Shown: positions 14,905 through 29,100 of the stretch, piece by piece | Numbering within the stretch: the first letter of the stretch is position 1 | How the letters are laid out: every line of letters begins with the position of its first letter | Source of the DNA: Aplectana chamaeleonis | Lineage: Eukaryota > Nematoda > Chromadorea > Rhabditida > Cosmocercidae | Assembly: GCA_029168955.1 (NCBI GenBank) | Contig: JAPDOI010001156.1 | Location: 62,001-126,000 of the forward strand | Length of the DNA: 64,000 nt | Reading direction: 5' to 3' | Notes under the pieces: model-generated | Database searches by the model: none | What the model was told of the DNA's origin: nothing | The model's input: only the letters and a program-made list of their open reading frames with translations | Translations under genes and position numbers: made by a program

Positions 14905-15832
14905 CTTCGGCGTTTTGCGCAGTTCCACTTGGATCCCGCACGCTTCCTACGACGTCCGGCGCACTCGCATTTGGGTCCCGCACACTTCCTACGGCGTTCT
15001 GCGCATTCCCACTTGAGTCTCGCACACTTTCTACGGCGTACTGCGCACTCCCAATCGGGTCCCGCACACACTCTTCGGCGTTTTGCGCAGTTCCACTTGG
15101 ATCCCGCACGCTTCCTACGACGTCCGGCGCTCTCTACCTTGGGTCCCACACACTTCCTGCGGCGTCCTGCGCATTCCCACTCTGAGTCCCGCACACTTTC
15201 TACGGCGTACTGCGCACTCCCAATTGGGTCCCGCACACATTCTTCGGCGTTTTGCGCAGTTCCACTTGGATCCCGCACGCTTCCTACGACGTCCGGCGCA
15301 CTCCCACTCGGGTCCCGCACACTTTCTACGGCGTCCGGCGCCATCTACCTTGGGTTCCGCACACTTTCTACGGCGTCCGGCGCACTCTACCTTGGGTCCC
15401 GCACACTTTCTACGGCGTCCTACGCACTTCCACTTGAGTCCCGCACACTTTCTACGTCGTTCGGCGCACTCTACCTTGGGTCCCACATACTTTCTACGGC
15501 GTCCGGCGCACTCTACCTTGGGTCCCACACACTTTCTACGGCGTCCGGCGCACTCTACCTTGGGTCCCGCACACTTTCTACGGCGTCCTACGCACTTCCA
15601 CTCTGGGTCCCGCACACTTTCTACGGCGTCCTACGCACTTCCACCTTGAGTCCCGCACACTTTCTACGTCGTTCGGCGCACTCCACCTTGGGTCCCACAT
15701 ACTTTCTACGACGTCCGGCGCACTCTATCTTGGGTCCCACACACTTCCTGCGGCGTCCTGCGAATTCCCACTTGAGTCCCGCACACTTTCTACGGCGTAC
15801 TGCGCACTCCCAATTGGGTCCCGCACACATTC
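14905..15832 (+). repeat. 22-monomer higher-order block, copy 4
   Basis: Anchors at 14905, 15073, 15242 and 15832. The length is 927 bp because of single-base insertions near 15182, 15602 and 15644 (CACTCTGAG, CACTCTGGG and CCACCTTGAG where other copies have CACTTGAG or CACTTGGG). These insertions shift the reading frame of the long open frame, yet another frame stays open. The GCCATCTACC signature is at about 15342. Confidence 0.8.
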
Positions 15833-18800
15833 TTCGGCGTTTTTCGCAGTTCCACTTAGATCCCGCACGCTTCCTACGACGTCCGGCGCACTCGCATTTG
15901 GGTCCCGCACACTTCCTACGGCGTCCCGCGCATTCCCTTGAGTCCCGCACACTTTCTATGGCGTCCGGCGCACTGCCACTTGGGTCACGCACACTTTCTA
16001 CGGCGTCCGGCGCACTCTACCTTGAGTCCCACACACTTTCTACGGCGTCCGGCGCACTCTACCTTGGGTCCCACACACTTTCTACGGCGTCCGGCGCACT
16101 CTACCTTGGGTCCCACACACTTTCTACGGCGTCCGGCGCACTCTACCTTGGGTCCCGCACACTTTCTACGGCGTCCTACGCACTTCCACTTGAGTCCCGC
16201 ACACTTTCTACGTCGTTCGGCGCACTCCACCTTGGTTCCCGCACACTTTGTACGGCGTCCGGCGCACTCTACCTTGGGTCCCGCACACTTTTTACGACGT
16301 CCGTCACACTCTACCTTGGGTCCCGCACACTTTCTACGGCATACTACGCACTTCCGCTTGGGTCCCGCACACTTTCTACGGCGTCCGGCGCACTCTACCT
16401 TGGGTCCCGCACACTTTCTACGTCGTCCGGCGCACTCTACCTTGGGTCCCACACACTTTCTACGGCGTCCGGCGCACTCCAACTTGGGTCCCACACACTT
16501 CCTGCGGCGTCCTGCGCATTCACACCTGAGGCGCGCACACTTTCTACGGCGTAGTGCGCACTCCCAATTGGGTCCCGCACACATTCTTCGGCGTTTAGCG
16601 CACTTCCACTCGGATCCCACACACTTCCTACGGCGTCCCGCGCATTCCCATTTGAGTCCCGCACACTTTCTATGGCGTCCCGCGCACTCCCACTTGGGTC
16701 CCGCACACTTTTCTACGGCGTCTTGCGCACTCCCACTTGGGTCCCGCACACTTTCTACGTCGTCCGGCGCACTCTACCTTGGGTCCCACACATTTTCTAC
16801 GGCGTCCGGCGCACTCTACCTTGGGTCCCACACACTTTCTACGTCGTCCGGCGCACTCTACCTTGGGTCCCACACATTTTCTACGTCGTCCGTCGCACTC
16901 TACCTTGGGTCCCACACACTTTCTACGGCGTCCGGCGCACTCTACCTTGGGTCCCGCACACTTTCTACGTCGTCCGGCGCACTCTACCTTGGGTCCCACA
17001 CACTTTCTACGGCGTCCGGCGCACTCTACCTTGGGTCCCACACACTTTCTACGGCGTCCGGCGCACTCTATATTGGGTCCCAAACACTTTCTACGGCGTC
17101 ATACGCACTTCCCCTTGGGTCCCGCACACTTCCTACGTCGTCCTGCGCACTCTACCTTGGGTCCCGCACACTTTCTACGGCGTCCGGCGCACTCTACCTT
17201 GGGTCCCAAACACTTTCTACGTCGTCCGGCGCACTCTACCTTGGGTCCCGCACACTTTCTACGGCGTCCGGCGCACTCTACCTTGGATCCCACTCATTTT
17301 TACGGCGTCCTGCGCACTCCCACTTGGGTCCCGCACACTTTCTACGGCGTCCGGCGCACTCTACCTTGGGCCCCGCACACTTTCTCGTCGTCCGGCGCAC
17401 TCTACCTTGGGTCCCACACACTTTCTACGGCGTACTGCGCACTCCCAATTGGGTCCCGCACACGTTCTTCGGCGTTTTGCGCAGTTCCACTTGGATCCCA
17501 CACACTTTCTACGGCGTCCGGCGCACTCTACCTTGGGTCCCTCACACTTTCTACGTCGTCCGGCTCACTCTACCTTGGGTCCCACACAATTTCTACGGCG
17601 TCCGGCGCACTCTACCTTGGGTCCCACACACTTTCTACGGCGTCCGGCGCACTCTACCTTGGGTCCCGCACACTTTCTCTGGCGTCCTGCGCACTCCCAC
17701 TTGGGTCCCGCACACTTTCTACGGCGTCCGGCGCACTCTACCTTGGGTCGCGCACACTTTCTACGTCGTCCGGCGCACTCTACCTTGGGTCCCGCACACT
17801 TTCTACGGCGTCCGGCGCACTCTACCTTGGGTCCCGCACACTTTCTACGGCGTCCGGCGCACTCTACCTTGGGTCACGCACACTTTCTACGTCGTCCGGC
17901 GCACTCTACCTTGGGTCCCACACACTTTCTACGGCGTCCGGCGCACTCTACCTTGGGTCCCGCACACTTTCTACGGCGTCCGGCGCACTCTACCTTGGGT
18001 CCCGCGCACTTTCTACGGCGTCCGGCGCACTCTACCTTGGGTCCCGCGCACTTTCTACGGCGTCCCGCGCGCTCTACCTCCGGGCCCGCACACTTTCTAC
18101 GGCGTCCGGCGCACTCTACCTTGGCTCCCGCACACTTTCTACGGCGTCCATCGCCCTTCCACTTGGGTCCCGCACACTTTCTACGGCGTCCGGCGCACTC
18201 TACCTTGGGTCCCGCACACTTTCTACGTCGTCCGGCGCACTCTACCTTGGGTCCCACACACTTTCTACGGCGTCCTACGCACTTCCACTTGAGTCCCGCA
18301 CACTTTCTACGGCGTCCGGCGCACTCTACTTTGGGTCCCGCACACTTTCTACGGCGTCCTACGCACTTCCACTTGAGTCCCGCACACTTTCTACGTCGTC
18401 CGGCGCACTCTACCTTGGGTCCCACACACATTCTACGGCGTCCGGCGCACTCTACCTTGGGTCCCACACACTTTCTACGGCGTCCGGCGCACTCTACCTT
18501 GGGTCCCACACACTTTCTACGGCGTTCTGCGCACTCCCACTTGGGTCCCGCACACTTTCTACGGCGTCCGGCGCACTCTACCTTGGGTCCCGCACACTTT
18601 CTACGTCGTCCGGCGCACTCTACCTTGGGTCCCGCACACTTTCTACAGCGTACTGCGCACTCCCAATTGGGTCCCGCACACGTTCTTCGGCGTTTTGCGC
18701 AGTTCCACTTGGATCCCACACACTTTCTACGTCGTCCGTCGCACTCTACCTTGGGTCCCACACACTTTCTATGGCGTCCTGCGCACTCCCACTTGGGTCC

Positions 18801-19081
18801 CGCACACTTTCTACGGCGTCCTGCGCACTCTACCTTGGGTCCCGCAAACTTTCTATGGCGTCCGGCGCACTCTACCGGTCCCGCACACTTTCTACGTCGT
18901 CCGGCGCACTCTACCTTGGGTCCCAAACACTTTCTACGGCGTCCGGCGCACTCTACCTTGGGTCCCGCACACTTTCTACGGCGTCCGGCGCACTCTACCT
19001 TGGGTCCCGCACACCTTCTACGTCGTCCGGCGCACTCTACCTTGGGTCCCACACACTTTCTACGGCGTCCGGCGCACTCTA

Positions 19082-19630
19082 CCTTAGGTCCCACACACTT
19101 TCTACCGCGTCCAGCGCGCACTCTACTTTGGGTCCCGCACACTTTCTACGGCGTCCTACGCACTTCCACTTGAGTCGCGCACACTTCCTACGTCGTCCGG
19201 CGCACTCTACCTTGGGTCCCACACACATTCTACGGCGTCCGGCGCACTCTACCTTGGGTCCCACACACTTCCTGCGGCGTCCGGCACACTCTACCTTGGG
19301 TCCCACACACTTTCTACGGCGTCCGGCGCACCCTACCTTGGGTCCCGCACACTTTCTACGGCGTCCTACGCACTTCCACTTGAGTCCCGCACACTTTCTA
19401 CGGCGTCCGGCGCACTCTACTTTGGGTCCCGCACACTTTCTACGGCGTCCTACGCACTTCCACTTGAGTCCCGCACACTTTCTACGTCGTCCGGCGCACT
19501 CTACCTTGGGTCCCACACACATTCTACGGCGTCCGGCGCACTCTTCCTTGGGTCCCACACACTTCCTGCGGCGTCCGGTACACTCTACCTTGGGTCCACA
19601 CACTTTCTCTGGCGTCCTGCGCACTCCCAC
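19082..19630 (+). repeat. segmental duplication within array A, copy 2
   Basis: Partner of 13,751-14,300. It differs by a few substitutions and small indels, for example TCTACCGCGTCCAGCGCGCA at its left end where copy 1 has the consensus. The small number of differences against frequent monomer-to-monomer differences points to a fairly recent copy event. Confidence 0.8.
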
Positions 19631-20697
19631 TTGGGTCCCGCACACTTTCTACGGCGTCCGGCGCACTCTACCTTGGGTCCCGCACACTTTCTACGTCGTC
19701 CGGCTCCCTCTACCTTGGGTCTCGCACACTTTCTACGGCGTACTGCGCACTCCCAATTGGGTCCCGCACACGTTCTTCGGCGTTTTGCGCAGTTCCACTT
19801 GGATCCCACACACTTTCTACGGCGTCCGGCGCACTCTACCTTGGGTCCCTCACACTTTCTACGTCGTCCGGCTCACTCTACCTTGGGTCCCACACAATTT
19901 CTACGGCGTCCGGCGCACTCTACCTTGGGTCCCACACACTTTCTACGGCGTCCGGCGCACTCTACCTTGGGTCCCGCACACTTTCTGGCGTCCTGCGCAC
20001 TCCACTTGGGTCCCGCACACTTTCTACGGCGTCCGGCGCACTCTGCCTTGGGTCGCGCACACTTTCTACGTCGTCCGGCGCACTCTACCTTGGGTCCCGC
20101 ACACTTTCTACGGCGTCCGGCGCACTCTACCTTGGGTCCCGCACACTTTCTACGTCGTCCGGCGCACTCTACCTTGGGTCATGCACACTTTCTACGTCGT
20201 CCGGCGCACTCTACCTTGGGTCACACACACACTTTCTACGGCGTCCGGCGCACTCTACCTTGGGTCCCGCCCACTTTCTACGGCGTCCGCCGCACTCTAC
20301 CTTGGGTCCCGCGCACTTTCTACGGCGTCCGCCGCACTCTACCTTGGGTCCCACACAATTTCTACGGCGTCCGGCGCACTCCTCCCTGGGTCCCGCACAC
20401 TTTTTACGGCGTCCGGCGCACTCTACCTCGGGTCCCGCACACTTTCTACTGCGTCCTACGCACTTCCACTTGGGTCCCGCACACTTTATACGGCGTCCGG
20501 CGCACTCTACCTTGGGTCCCCCACACTTTCACGTCGTCCGGCGCACTCTACCTTGGATCCCGCACACTTTCTGCGGTGTCCGGCGCACTCTACCTTGCGT
20601 CCCACACTCTTTTCTACGGCGTCCCGCGCATTCCCATTTGAGTCCCGCACACTTTCTATGGCTTACTGCGCACTCCCAATTGGGTCCCGCACACATT

Positions 20698-22084
20698 CTT
20701 CGGCGTTTGGCGCACTTCCACTTGGATCCCGCACGCTTCCTACGACGTCCGGCGCACTCGCATTTGGGTCCCGCACACTTCCTACGGCGTCCTGCGCATT
20801 CCCACTTGAGTCCCGCACACTTTCTACGGCGTACTGCGCACTCCCAATTGGGTCCCGCACACACTCTTCGGCGTTTTGCGCAGTTCCACTTGGATCCCGC
20901 ACGCTTCCTACGACGTCCGGCGCTCTCTACCTTGGGTCCCACACACTTCCTGCGGCGTCCTGCGCAATCCCACTTGAGTCCCGCACACTTTCTACGGCGT
21001 ACTGCGCACTCCCAATTGGGTCCCGCACACATTCTTCGGCGTTTTGCGCAGTTCCACTTGGATCCCGCACGCTTCCTACGACGTCCGGCGCACTCCCACT
21101 CGGGTCCCGCACACTTTCTACGGCGTCCGGCGCCATCTACCTTGGGTTCCGCACACTTTCTACGGCGTCCGGCGCACTCTACCTTGGGTCCCGCACACTT
21201 TCTACGGCGTCCTACGCACTTCCCCTTGAGTCCCGCACACTTTCTACGTCGTTCGGCGCACTCTACCTTGGGTCCCACATACTTTCTACGGCGTCCGGCG
21301 CACTCTACCTTGGGTCCCACACACTTTCTACGGCGTCCGGCGCACTCTACCTTGGGTCCCGCACACTTTCTACGGCGTCCGGCGCACTCTACCTTGGGTC
21401 CCGCACACTTTCTACGGCGTCCGGCGCACTCTACCTTGGGTCCCGCGCACTTTCTACGGCGTCCGGCGCACTCTACCTTGGGTCCCACACACTTTCTACG
21501 GCGTCCGGCGCACTCTACCTCGGGTCCCGCACACTTTCTACGGCGTCCGGCGCACTCTACCTTGGGTCCCACACACTTTCTACGGCGTCCATCGCACTTC
21601 CACTTGGGTCCCGCACACTTTCTACGGCGTCCGGCGCACTCTACCTTGGGTCCCGCACACTTTCTACGTCGTCCGGCGCACTCTACCTTGGGTCCCACAC
21701 ACTTTCTACGGCGTCCGGCGCACTCTACCTTGGGTCCCGCACACTTTCTACGGCGTCCATCGCACTTCCACTTGGGTCCCGCACACTTTCTACGGCGTCC
21801 GGCGCACTCTACCTTGGGTCCCGCACACTTTCTGCGTCGTCCGGCGCACTCTACCTTGGGTCCCACACACTTTCTACGGCGTACGGCGCACTCTACCTTG
21901 GGTCCCGCACACTTTCTACGTCGTCCGGCGCACTCTACCTTGGGTCCCACACACATTCTACGGCGTGCGGCGCACTCTATCTTGGGTCCCACACACTTCC
22001 TGCGGCGTCCTGCGCATTCCCACTTGAGTCCCGCACACTTTCTACGGCGTACTGCGCACTCCCAATTGGGTCCCGCACACATTC
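20698..22084 (+). repeat. expanded form of the higher-order block
   Basis: Marker triplet at 20698, 20866 and 21034 and the next single anchor at 22084, 1,050 bp later (25 monomers where the other blocks have 14). The GCCATCTACC signature is present at about 21132, so the left part matches copies 1, 3 and 4. The extra eleven monomers are mostly consensus type, which looks like local expansion inside the block. Confidence 0.65.
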
Positions 22085-25000
22085 TTCGGCGTTTTTCGCA
22101 GTTCCACTTGGATCCCGCACGCTTCCTACGACGTCCGGCGCACTCGCATTTGGGTCCCGCACACTTCCTACGGCGTCCCGCGCATTCCCTTTTGAGCCCC
22201 GCACACTTTCTATGGCGTCCCGCGCACTGCCACTTGGGTCCCGCACACTTTCTACCGCGTCCGGCGCACTCCCACTCGGGTCCCGCACACTTTCTACGGC
22301 GTCCGGCGCACTCTACCTTGGGTCCCGCACGTTTTCTACGGCGTCCGGCGCACTCTACCTCGGGTCCCGCACACTTTCTACGGCGTCCTGCGCACTCCCA
22401 TTTGGGTCCCGCACACTTTCTACGGCGTCCGGCGCACTTCACCTTGGGTCCCCCACACTTCCTCCGGCGTCCTTCGCATTTCCACTTCAGTCCCGCACAC
22501 TTTCTACGGCGTACTGCGCACTCCCAATTGGGTCCCGCACACTTTCTACGGCGTCCGGCGCACTCCACCTGGATCCCGCACACTTTCTACGGCGTCCGGC
22601 GCACTCCACTCTGGGTCCCGCACACTTTCTACGGCGTCCGGCGCACTCCCACCTTGGGTCCCGCACACTTTCTACGGCGTCCGGCGCACTCTACCTTGGG
22701 TCCCGCACACTTTCTACGGCGTCCGGCGCACTTCTACCTTGGGTCCCACACACCTTCTACGGCGTCCGGCGCACTCTACCTTGGGTCCCACACCCTTTCT
22801 ACGGCGTCCGGCGCACTCTACCTTGGGTCCCACACACTTCCTGCGGCGTCCTTCGCATTTCCACTTGAGTCCCGCACACTTTCTACGGCGTACTGCGCAC
22901 TCCCAATTGGGTCCCGCACACTTTCTACGGCGTCCGGCGCACTCTACCTTGGGCCCAGCACACTTTCTACGTCGTCCGGCGCACTCTACCTTGGGTCCCA
23001 CACACTTTCTACGGCGTCCGGCGCACTCTACCTTGGGTCCCACACACTTTCTACGGCGTCCGGCGCACTCTACCTTGGGTCCCGCACACTTTCTACGGCG
23101 TCCTACGCACTTCCACTTGAGTCCCGCACACTTTCTACGTCGTCCGGCGCACTCTACCTTGGGTCCCACACACATTCTACGGTGTCCGGCGCACTCTACC
23201 TTGGGTCCCACACACTTTCTACGGCGTCCGGCGCACTCTACCTTGGGTCCCGCACACTTTCTACGGCATCCTACGCACTTCCACTTGGGTCCCGCACACT
23301 TTCTACGGCGTCCCGCGCATTTCCACTTGAGTCCCGCACACTTTCTACGGCGTCCGGCGCACTCTACCTTGGGTCCCGCACACTTTCTACGGCGTCCTAC
23401 GCACTTCCACTTGGGTCCCGCACACTTTCTACGGCGTCCGGCGCACTCTACCTTGGGTCCCACACACTTTCTACGGCGTCCGGCGCACTCTACCTTGAGT
23501 CCCGCCCACTTTCTACGGCGTCCGTCACACTCTACCTTGGGTCCCACACACTTCCTACGGCGTCCCGCGCATTCCCACTTGGGTCCCGCACACTTTTTTA
23601 CGGCGTCCGGCGCCCCCCACCTTGTGTCCCGCACACTTTGTACGGCGTCCGGCGCATTCCCACTTGGGTCCCGCACACTTTCTACGTCGTCCGGCGCAGT
23701 CTACCTTGGGTCCCACACACCTTCTACGGCGTCCGGCGCACTCTACCTTGGGTCCCACACCCTTTCTACGGCGTCCGGCGCACTCTACCTTGGGTCCCAC
23801 ACACTTCCTGCGGCGTCCTTCGCATTTCCACTTGAGTCCCGCACACTTTCTACGGCGTACTGCGCACTCCCACTTGGGTCCCGCACACTTTCTACGGCGT
23901 CCGGCGCACTCTACCTTGGGTCCCGCACACTTTCTACGTCGTCCGGCGCACTCTACCTTGGGTCCCACACACTTTCTACGGCGTCCTGTGCACTCTACCT
24001 TGGGTCTCACACACTTTTTACGGCGTCCGGCGCACTCTACCTTGGGTCCCGCACACTTTCTACGACGTCCTACGCACTTCCACTTGGGTCCCGCACACTT
24101 TCTACGTCGTCCGGCGCACTCTACCTTGGGTCCCACACACATTCTACGGCGTCCGGCGCACTCTACCTTGGGTCTCACACACTTTCTACGGCGTCCGGCG
24201 CACTCTACCTTGAGTCCCGCACACTTTCTACGTCGTCCTACGCACTTCCACTTGGGTCCCGCGCACTTTCTTCGGCGTCCTTCGCATTTCCACTTGAGTC
24301 CCGCACACTTTCTACGGCGTCCTGCGCACTTCCCCTTAGGTGCCGCACACTTTCTACGGCGTCCTACGCACTTCCACTTGGGTCCCGCACACTTTCTACG
24401 GCGTCCGGCGCACTCTACTTTGGGTCCCACACACTTTCTACGGCGTCTGGCGCACTCTACTTTGGGTCACGCACACTTTCTACGGCGTCCGGCGCACTCC
24501 ACCTTGGGTCCCACACACTTTCTACGGCGTCCGGCGCACTTCCACTCTGGTCCCGCCCACTTTCTACGTCGTCCGGCGCACTCTACCTTGGGCCCCACAC
24601 ATTTTCTACGGCGTCCGGCGCACTCTACCTTGGGTCCCACACAATTCCTACGGCGTCCGGCGCACTCTACCTTGGGTCCCGCACACTTTCTACGGCGTCC
24701 GGCGCACTCTACCTTGGGTCCCGCACACTTTCTACGGCGTCCGGCGCCCTCTACCTTGGGTCCCACACACTTTCTACGGCGTCCGGCGCACTCTACCTTG
24801 GGTCCCACACACTTTATCTGGCGTACGGCGCCCTCTACCTTGGGTCCCACATATTTTCTACGGCGTCCTGCGCACTTACACTTAAGTCCCGCACACTTTC
24901 TACGGCGTACTGGGCTTTCCCAATTGGGTCCCGCACACATTCTTCGGCGTTTGGCGCACTTCCACTTGGATCCCGCACGCTTTCTACGACGTCCGGCGCA

Positions 25001-25739
25001 CTCTACCTTGGGCCCAGCACACTTTCTACGGCGTCCCGCGCATTCCCACTTGAGTCCCGCACACTTTCTATGGCGTCCTGCGCACTCCCACTCGGGTCCC
25101 GCACACTTTCTACGGCGTCCGGCGCACTCTACCTTGGGTCCCGCACACTTTCTACGGCGTCCGGCGCAGTCTACCTTGGGTCCCACACACCTTCTACGGC
25201 GTCCGGCGCACTCTACCTTGGGTCCCACACCCTTTCTACGGCGTCCGGCGCACTCTACCTTGGGTCCCACACACTTCCTGCGGCGTCCTTCGCATTTCCA
25301 CTTGAGTCCCGCACACTTTCTACGGCGTACTGCGCACTCCCAATTGGGTCCCGCACACTTTCTACGGCGTCCGGCGCAGTTCCACCTTGGGCCCAGCACG
25401 CTTCCTACGACGTCCGGCGCACTCGAATTTGGGTCCCGCACAATTTTTACGGTGTCCAGCGCACTCTACCGTGGGTCCCACACATTTTCTACGGCGTCCG
25501 GCGCACTCTACCTTGGGTCCCGCACACTTTCTGCGTCGTCCGGCGCACTCTACCTTGGGTCCCACACACTTTCTACGGCGTCCGGCGCACTCTACCTTGG
25601 GTCCCACACACTTTCTACGGCGTCCGGCGCACTCTACCTTGGGTCCCGCACACTTTCTACGGCGTCCGGCGCACTCTACCTTGGGTCCCGCACACTTTCT
25701 ACGGCATCCTACACACTTCCACTTGGGTCCCGCACACCT

Positions 25740-26190
25740 TCTACGACGTCCGGCGCACTCTCCACCTTGAGTCCGCACACTTTCTACGTCCGTCCGGCGC
25801 ACTCTACCTTGGGTCCCGCACACTTTCTACGGCGTCCTACGCACTCCACTTGGGTCCCGCACACTTTCTACGGCGTCCGGCGCACTCTACCCAGGTCCCA
25901 CACACTTTCTACGGCGTCCGGCGCACTCTACCTTGGGTCACACACTTTCTACGGCGTCCGGCGCACTCTCTACCTTGGGTCCCACAGTCCCGCACACTTT
26001 CTACGGCGTCCGGCGCACTCTCACCTTGGGTCCCACACACTTTCTACGGCGTCCTTCGCACTTCCACTCTGAGTCCCGCACACTTTCTACGTCGTCCGGC
26101 GCACTCACCTTGGGTCCCGCACACTTTCTACGGTGTCCGGCGCACTCTACCTTGGGTCCCACACTTTCTAAGGCGTCCTGCGCACTCCCA
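25740..26190 (+). other. indel-rich patch in array A
   Basis: Within an otherwise regular array, consecutive monomers here gain or lose one to several bases: CACTCTCCACC, GAGTCCGCAC, CTACGTCCGTCCGG, CTACCCAGGTCCC, TGGGTCACACAC and TCCCACAGTCCCGC. Flanking monomers on both sides are regular. This may be a decayed internal boundary or a locally poor consensus; the sequence alone cannot decide. Confidence 0.7.
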
Positions 26191-29100
26191 CTCGGGTCCC
26201 GCACACTTTCTACGGCGTCCTGCGCACTCCCACTCGGGTCCCGCACACTTTCTACGGCGTCCGGCGCGCTCGACCTTGGTTCCCACACACTTTCTACGGC
26301 ATCCGGCGCACTCTACCTTGGGTCCCACACATTTTCTACGTCGTCCGGCGCACTCTACCTTGGGTCCCGCACGCTTTCTGCGGCGTTCTGCGCACTCCCA
26401 CTTAGGTCCGGCACACTTTCTACGGCGTACGGCGCACTCTATCCTGGGTCCCACACAGTTTCTACGATGTCCGGCGCACTCTACCTTGAGTCCCACACAC
26501 TTTCTACGGCGTCCGGCGCACTCTACCTTGGGTCCCACACACTTCCTGCGGCGTCCTTCGCATTTCCACTTCAGTCCCGCACACTTTCTACGGCGTACTG
26601 CGCACTCCCAATTGGGTCCCGCACACTTTCTACGGCGTCCGGCGCACTCTACCTTGGGCCCAGCACACTTTCTACGGCGTCCCGCGCATTCCCACTTGAG
26701 TCCCGCACACTTTCTAGGGCGTCCTGCGCACTCTACCTTGGGTCCCACACACTTTCTACGGCGTCCGGCGCACTCTACCTTGGGTCCCGCACACTTTCTA
26801 CGGCGTCCTACGCACTTCCACTTGAGTCCCGCACACTTTCTACGTCGTCCGGCGCACTCTACCTTGGGTCCCACACACATTCTACGGTGTCCGGCGCACT
26901 GTACCTTGGGTCCCACACACTTTTTACGGCGTCCGGCGCACTCTACCTTGGGTCCCGCACACTTTCTACGGCATCCTACGCACTTCCACTTGGGTCCCGC
27001 ACACTTTCTACGGCGTCCTTCGCATTTCCACTTGAGTCCCGCACACTTTCTACGGCGTCCGGCGCACTCTACCTTGGGTCCCGCACACTTTCTACGGCGT
27101 CCTACGCACTTCCACTTGGGTCCCGCACACTTTCTACGGCGTCCGGCGCACTCTACCTTGGGTCCCACACACTTTCTACGGCGTCCGGCGCACTCTACCT
27201 TGGGTCCCACACACTTTCTACGGCGTCCGGCGCACTCTACCTTGGGTCCCACACACTTCCTGCGGCGTCCTGCGCATTCCCACTTGAGTCCCGCACACTT
27301 TCTACGTCGTCCGGCGCACTCTACCTTGGGTCCCACACACATTCTACGGTGTCCGGCGCACTCTACCTTGGGTCCCACACACTTTCTACGGCGTCCGGCG
27401 CACTCTACCTTGGGTCCCGCACACTTTCTACTGCATCCTACGCACTTCCACTTGGGTCCCGCACACTTTCTATGGCGTCCGGCGCACTCTACCTTGGGCC
27501 CCACACACTTTCTACGGCGTCCGGCGCACTCTACCTTGGGTCCCGCACACTTTCTACGGCGTCCTACGCACTCCCACTTGGGTCACGCACACTTTTCTAC
27601 GGCGTCCGGCGCACTCTACCTTGGGTCCCGCACACTTTCTACGGCGTCCGGCGCACTCTACCTTGGGTCCCACACACTTTCTACGGCGTCCGGCGCTCTC
27701 TACCTTGAGTCCCACACACTTCCTGCGGCGTCCTGCGCATTCCCACTTGAGTCCCGCACACTTTCTACGGCGTACTGCGCACTCCCAATTGGGTCCCGCA
27801 CACATTCTTCGGCGTTTCGCGCAGTTCCACTTGAATCCCGCACGCTTCCTACGACGTCCGGCGCACTCGCATTTGGGTCTTACACACTTTCTACGGCGTC
27901 CGGCGCACTCTACCTTGGGTCCCGCACACTTTCTACGGCGTCCTACGCACTTCCACTTGAGTTCCGCACACTTTCTACGTCGTCCGGCGCACTCTACCTT
28001 GGGTCCCACACACTTTTTACGGCGTCCGGCGCACACACACTTTCTACGGCGTCCGGCGCAGTCTACCTTGGGTCTCACACACTTTCTACGGCGTCCGGCG
28101 CACTCTACCTTGGGTTTTGCACACTTTCTACGGCATCCTACGCACTTCCACTTGGGTCCCGCACACTTTCTACGGTGTCCGGCGCACTCTACCTTGGGTC
28201 CCACACACTTTCTACGGCGTCCGGCGCACTCTACCTTGGGTCCCACACACTTCCTGCGGCGTCCTTCGCATTTCCACTTGAGTCCCGCACACTTTCTACG
28301 GCGTACTGCGCACTCCCAACTGGGTCCCGCACACATTCTTCGGCCTTTTGCGCAGTTCCACTTGGATCCCGCACGCTTCCTACGACGTCCGGCGCACTCG
28401 CATTTGGGTCGCGCACACTTCCTACGGCGTCCCGCGCATTCCCTTTTGAGTCCCGCACACTTTCTATGGCGTCCCGCGCACTCCCACTTGGGTCACGCAC
28501 ACTTTTCTACGGCATCCGGCGCCCTCTACCTTGAGTCCCACACACTTTCTTCGGCGTCCGGCGCACTCTACCTTGGGTCCCACACACTTTCTACGGCGTC
28601 CGGCGCACTCTACCTTGGGTCCCACACACTTTCTACGGCGTCCGGCGCACTCTACCTTGGGTCCCGCACACTTTCTACGGCGTCCTACGCACTTCCACTT
28701 GAGTCCCGCACACTTTCTACGTCGTTCGGCGCACTCTACCTTGGGTCCCACATACTTTCTACGGCGTCCGGCGCACTCTACCTTGGGTCCCACACACTTT
28801 CTACGGCGTCCGGCGCACTCTACCTTGGGTCCCGCACACTTTCTACGGCGTTCGGCGCAGTCTACCTTGGGTCCCGCACACTTTCTACGTCGTCCGGCGC
28901 ACTCTACCTTGGGTCCCACACACTTTCTACGGCGTCCGGCGCACTCTATCTTGGGTCCCACACACTTCCTGCGGCGTCCTGCGCATTCCCACTTGAGTCC
29001 CGCACACTTTCTACGGCGTACTGCGCACTCCCAATTGGGTCCCGCACACATTCTTCGGCGTTTTGCGCAGTTCCACTTGGATCCCGCACGCTTCCTACGA

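Noticed and set aside
8629..16554. A 2,641-codon open frame and many others of 500-2,000 codons that look like giant repeat proteins
   Set aside because: Length follows from a 42-bp period with no stop in the consensus. The frame changes at indels without penalty, all three + frames are open over the same DNA, starts are arbitrary internal ATG variants, and there is no unique N- or C-terminal domain, signal peptide or splice structure.
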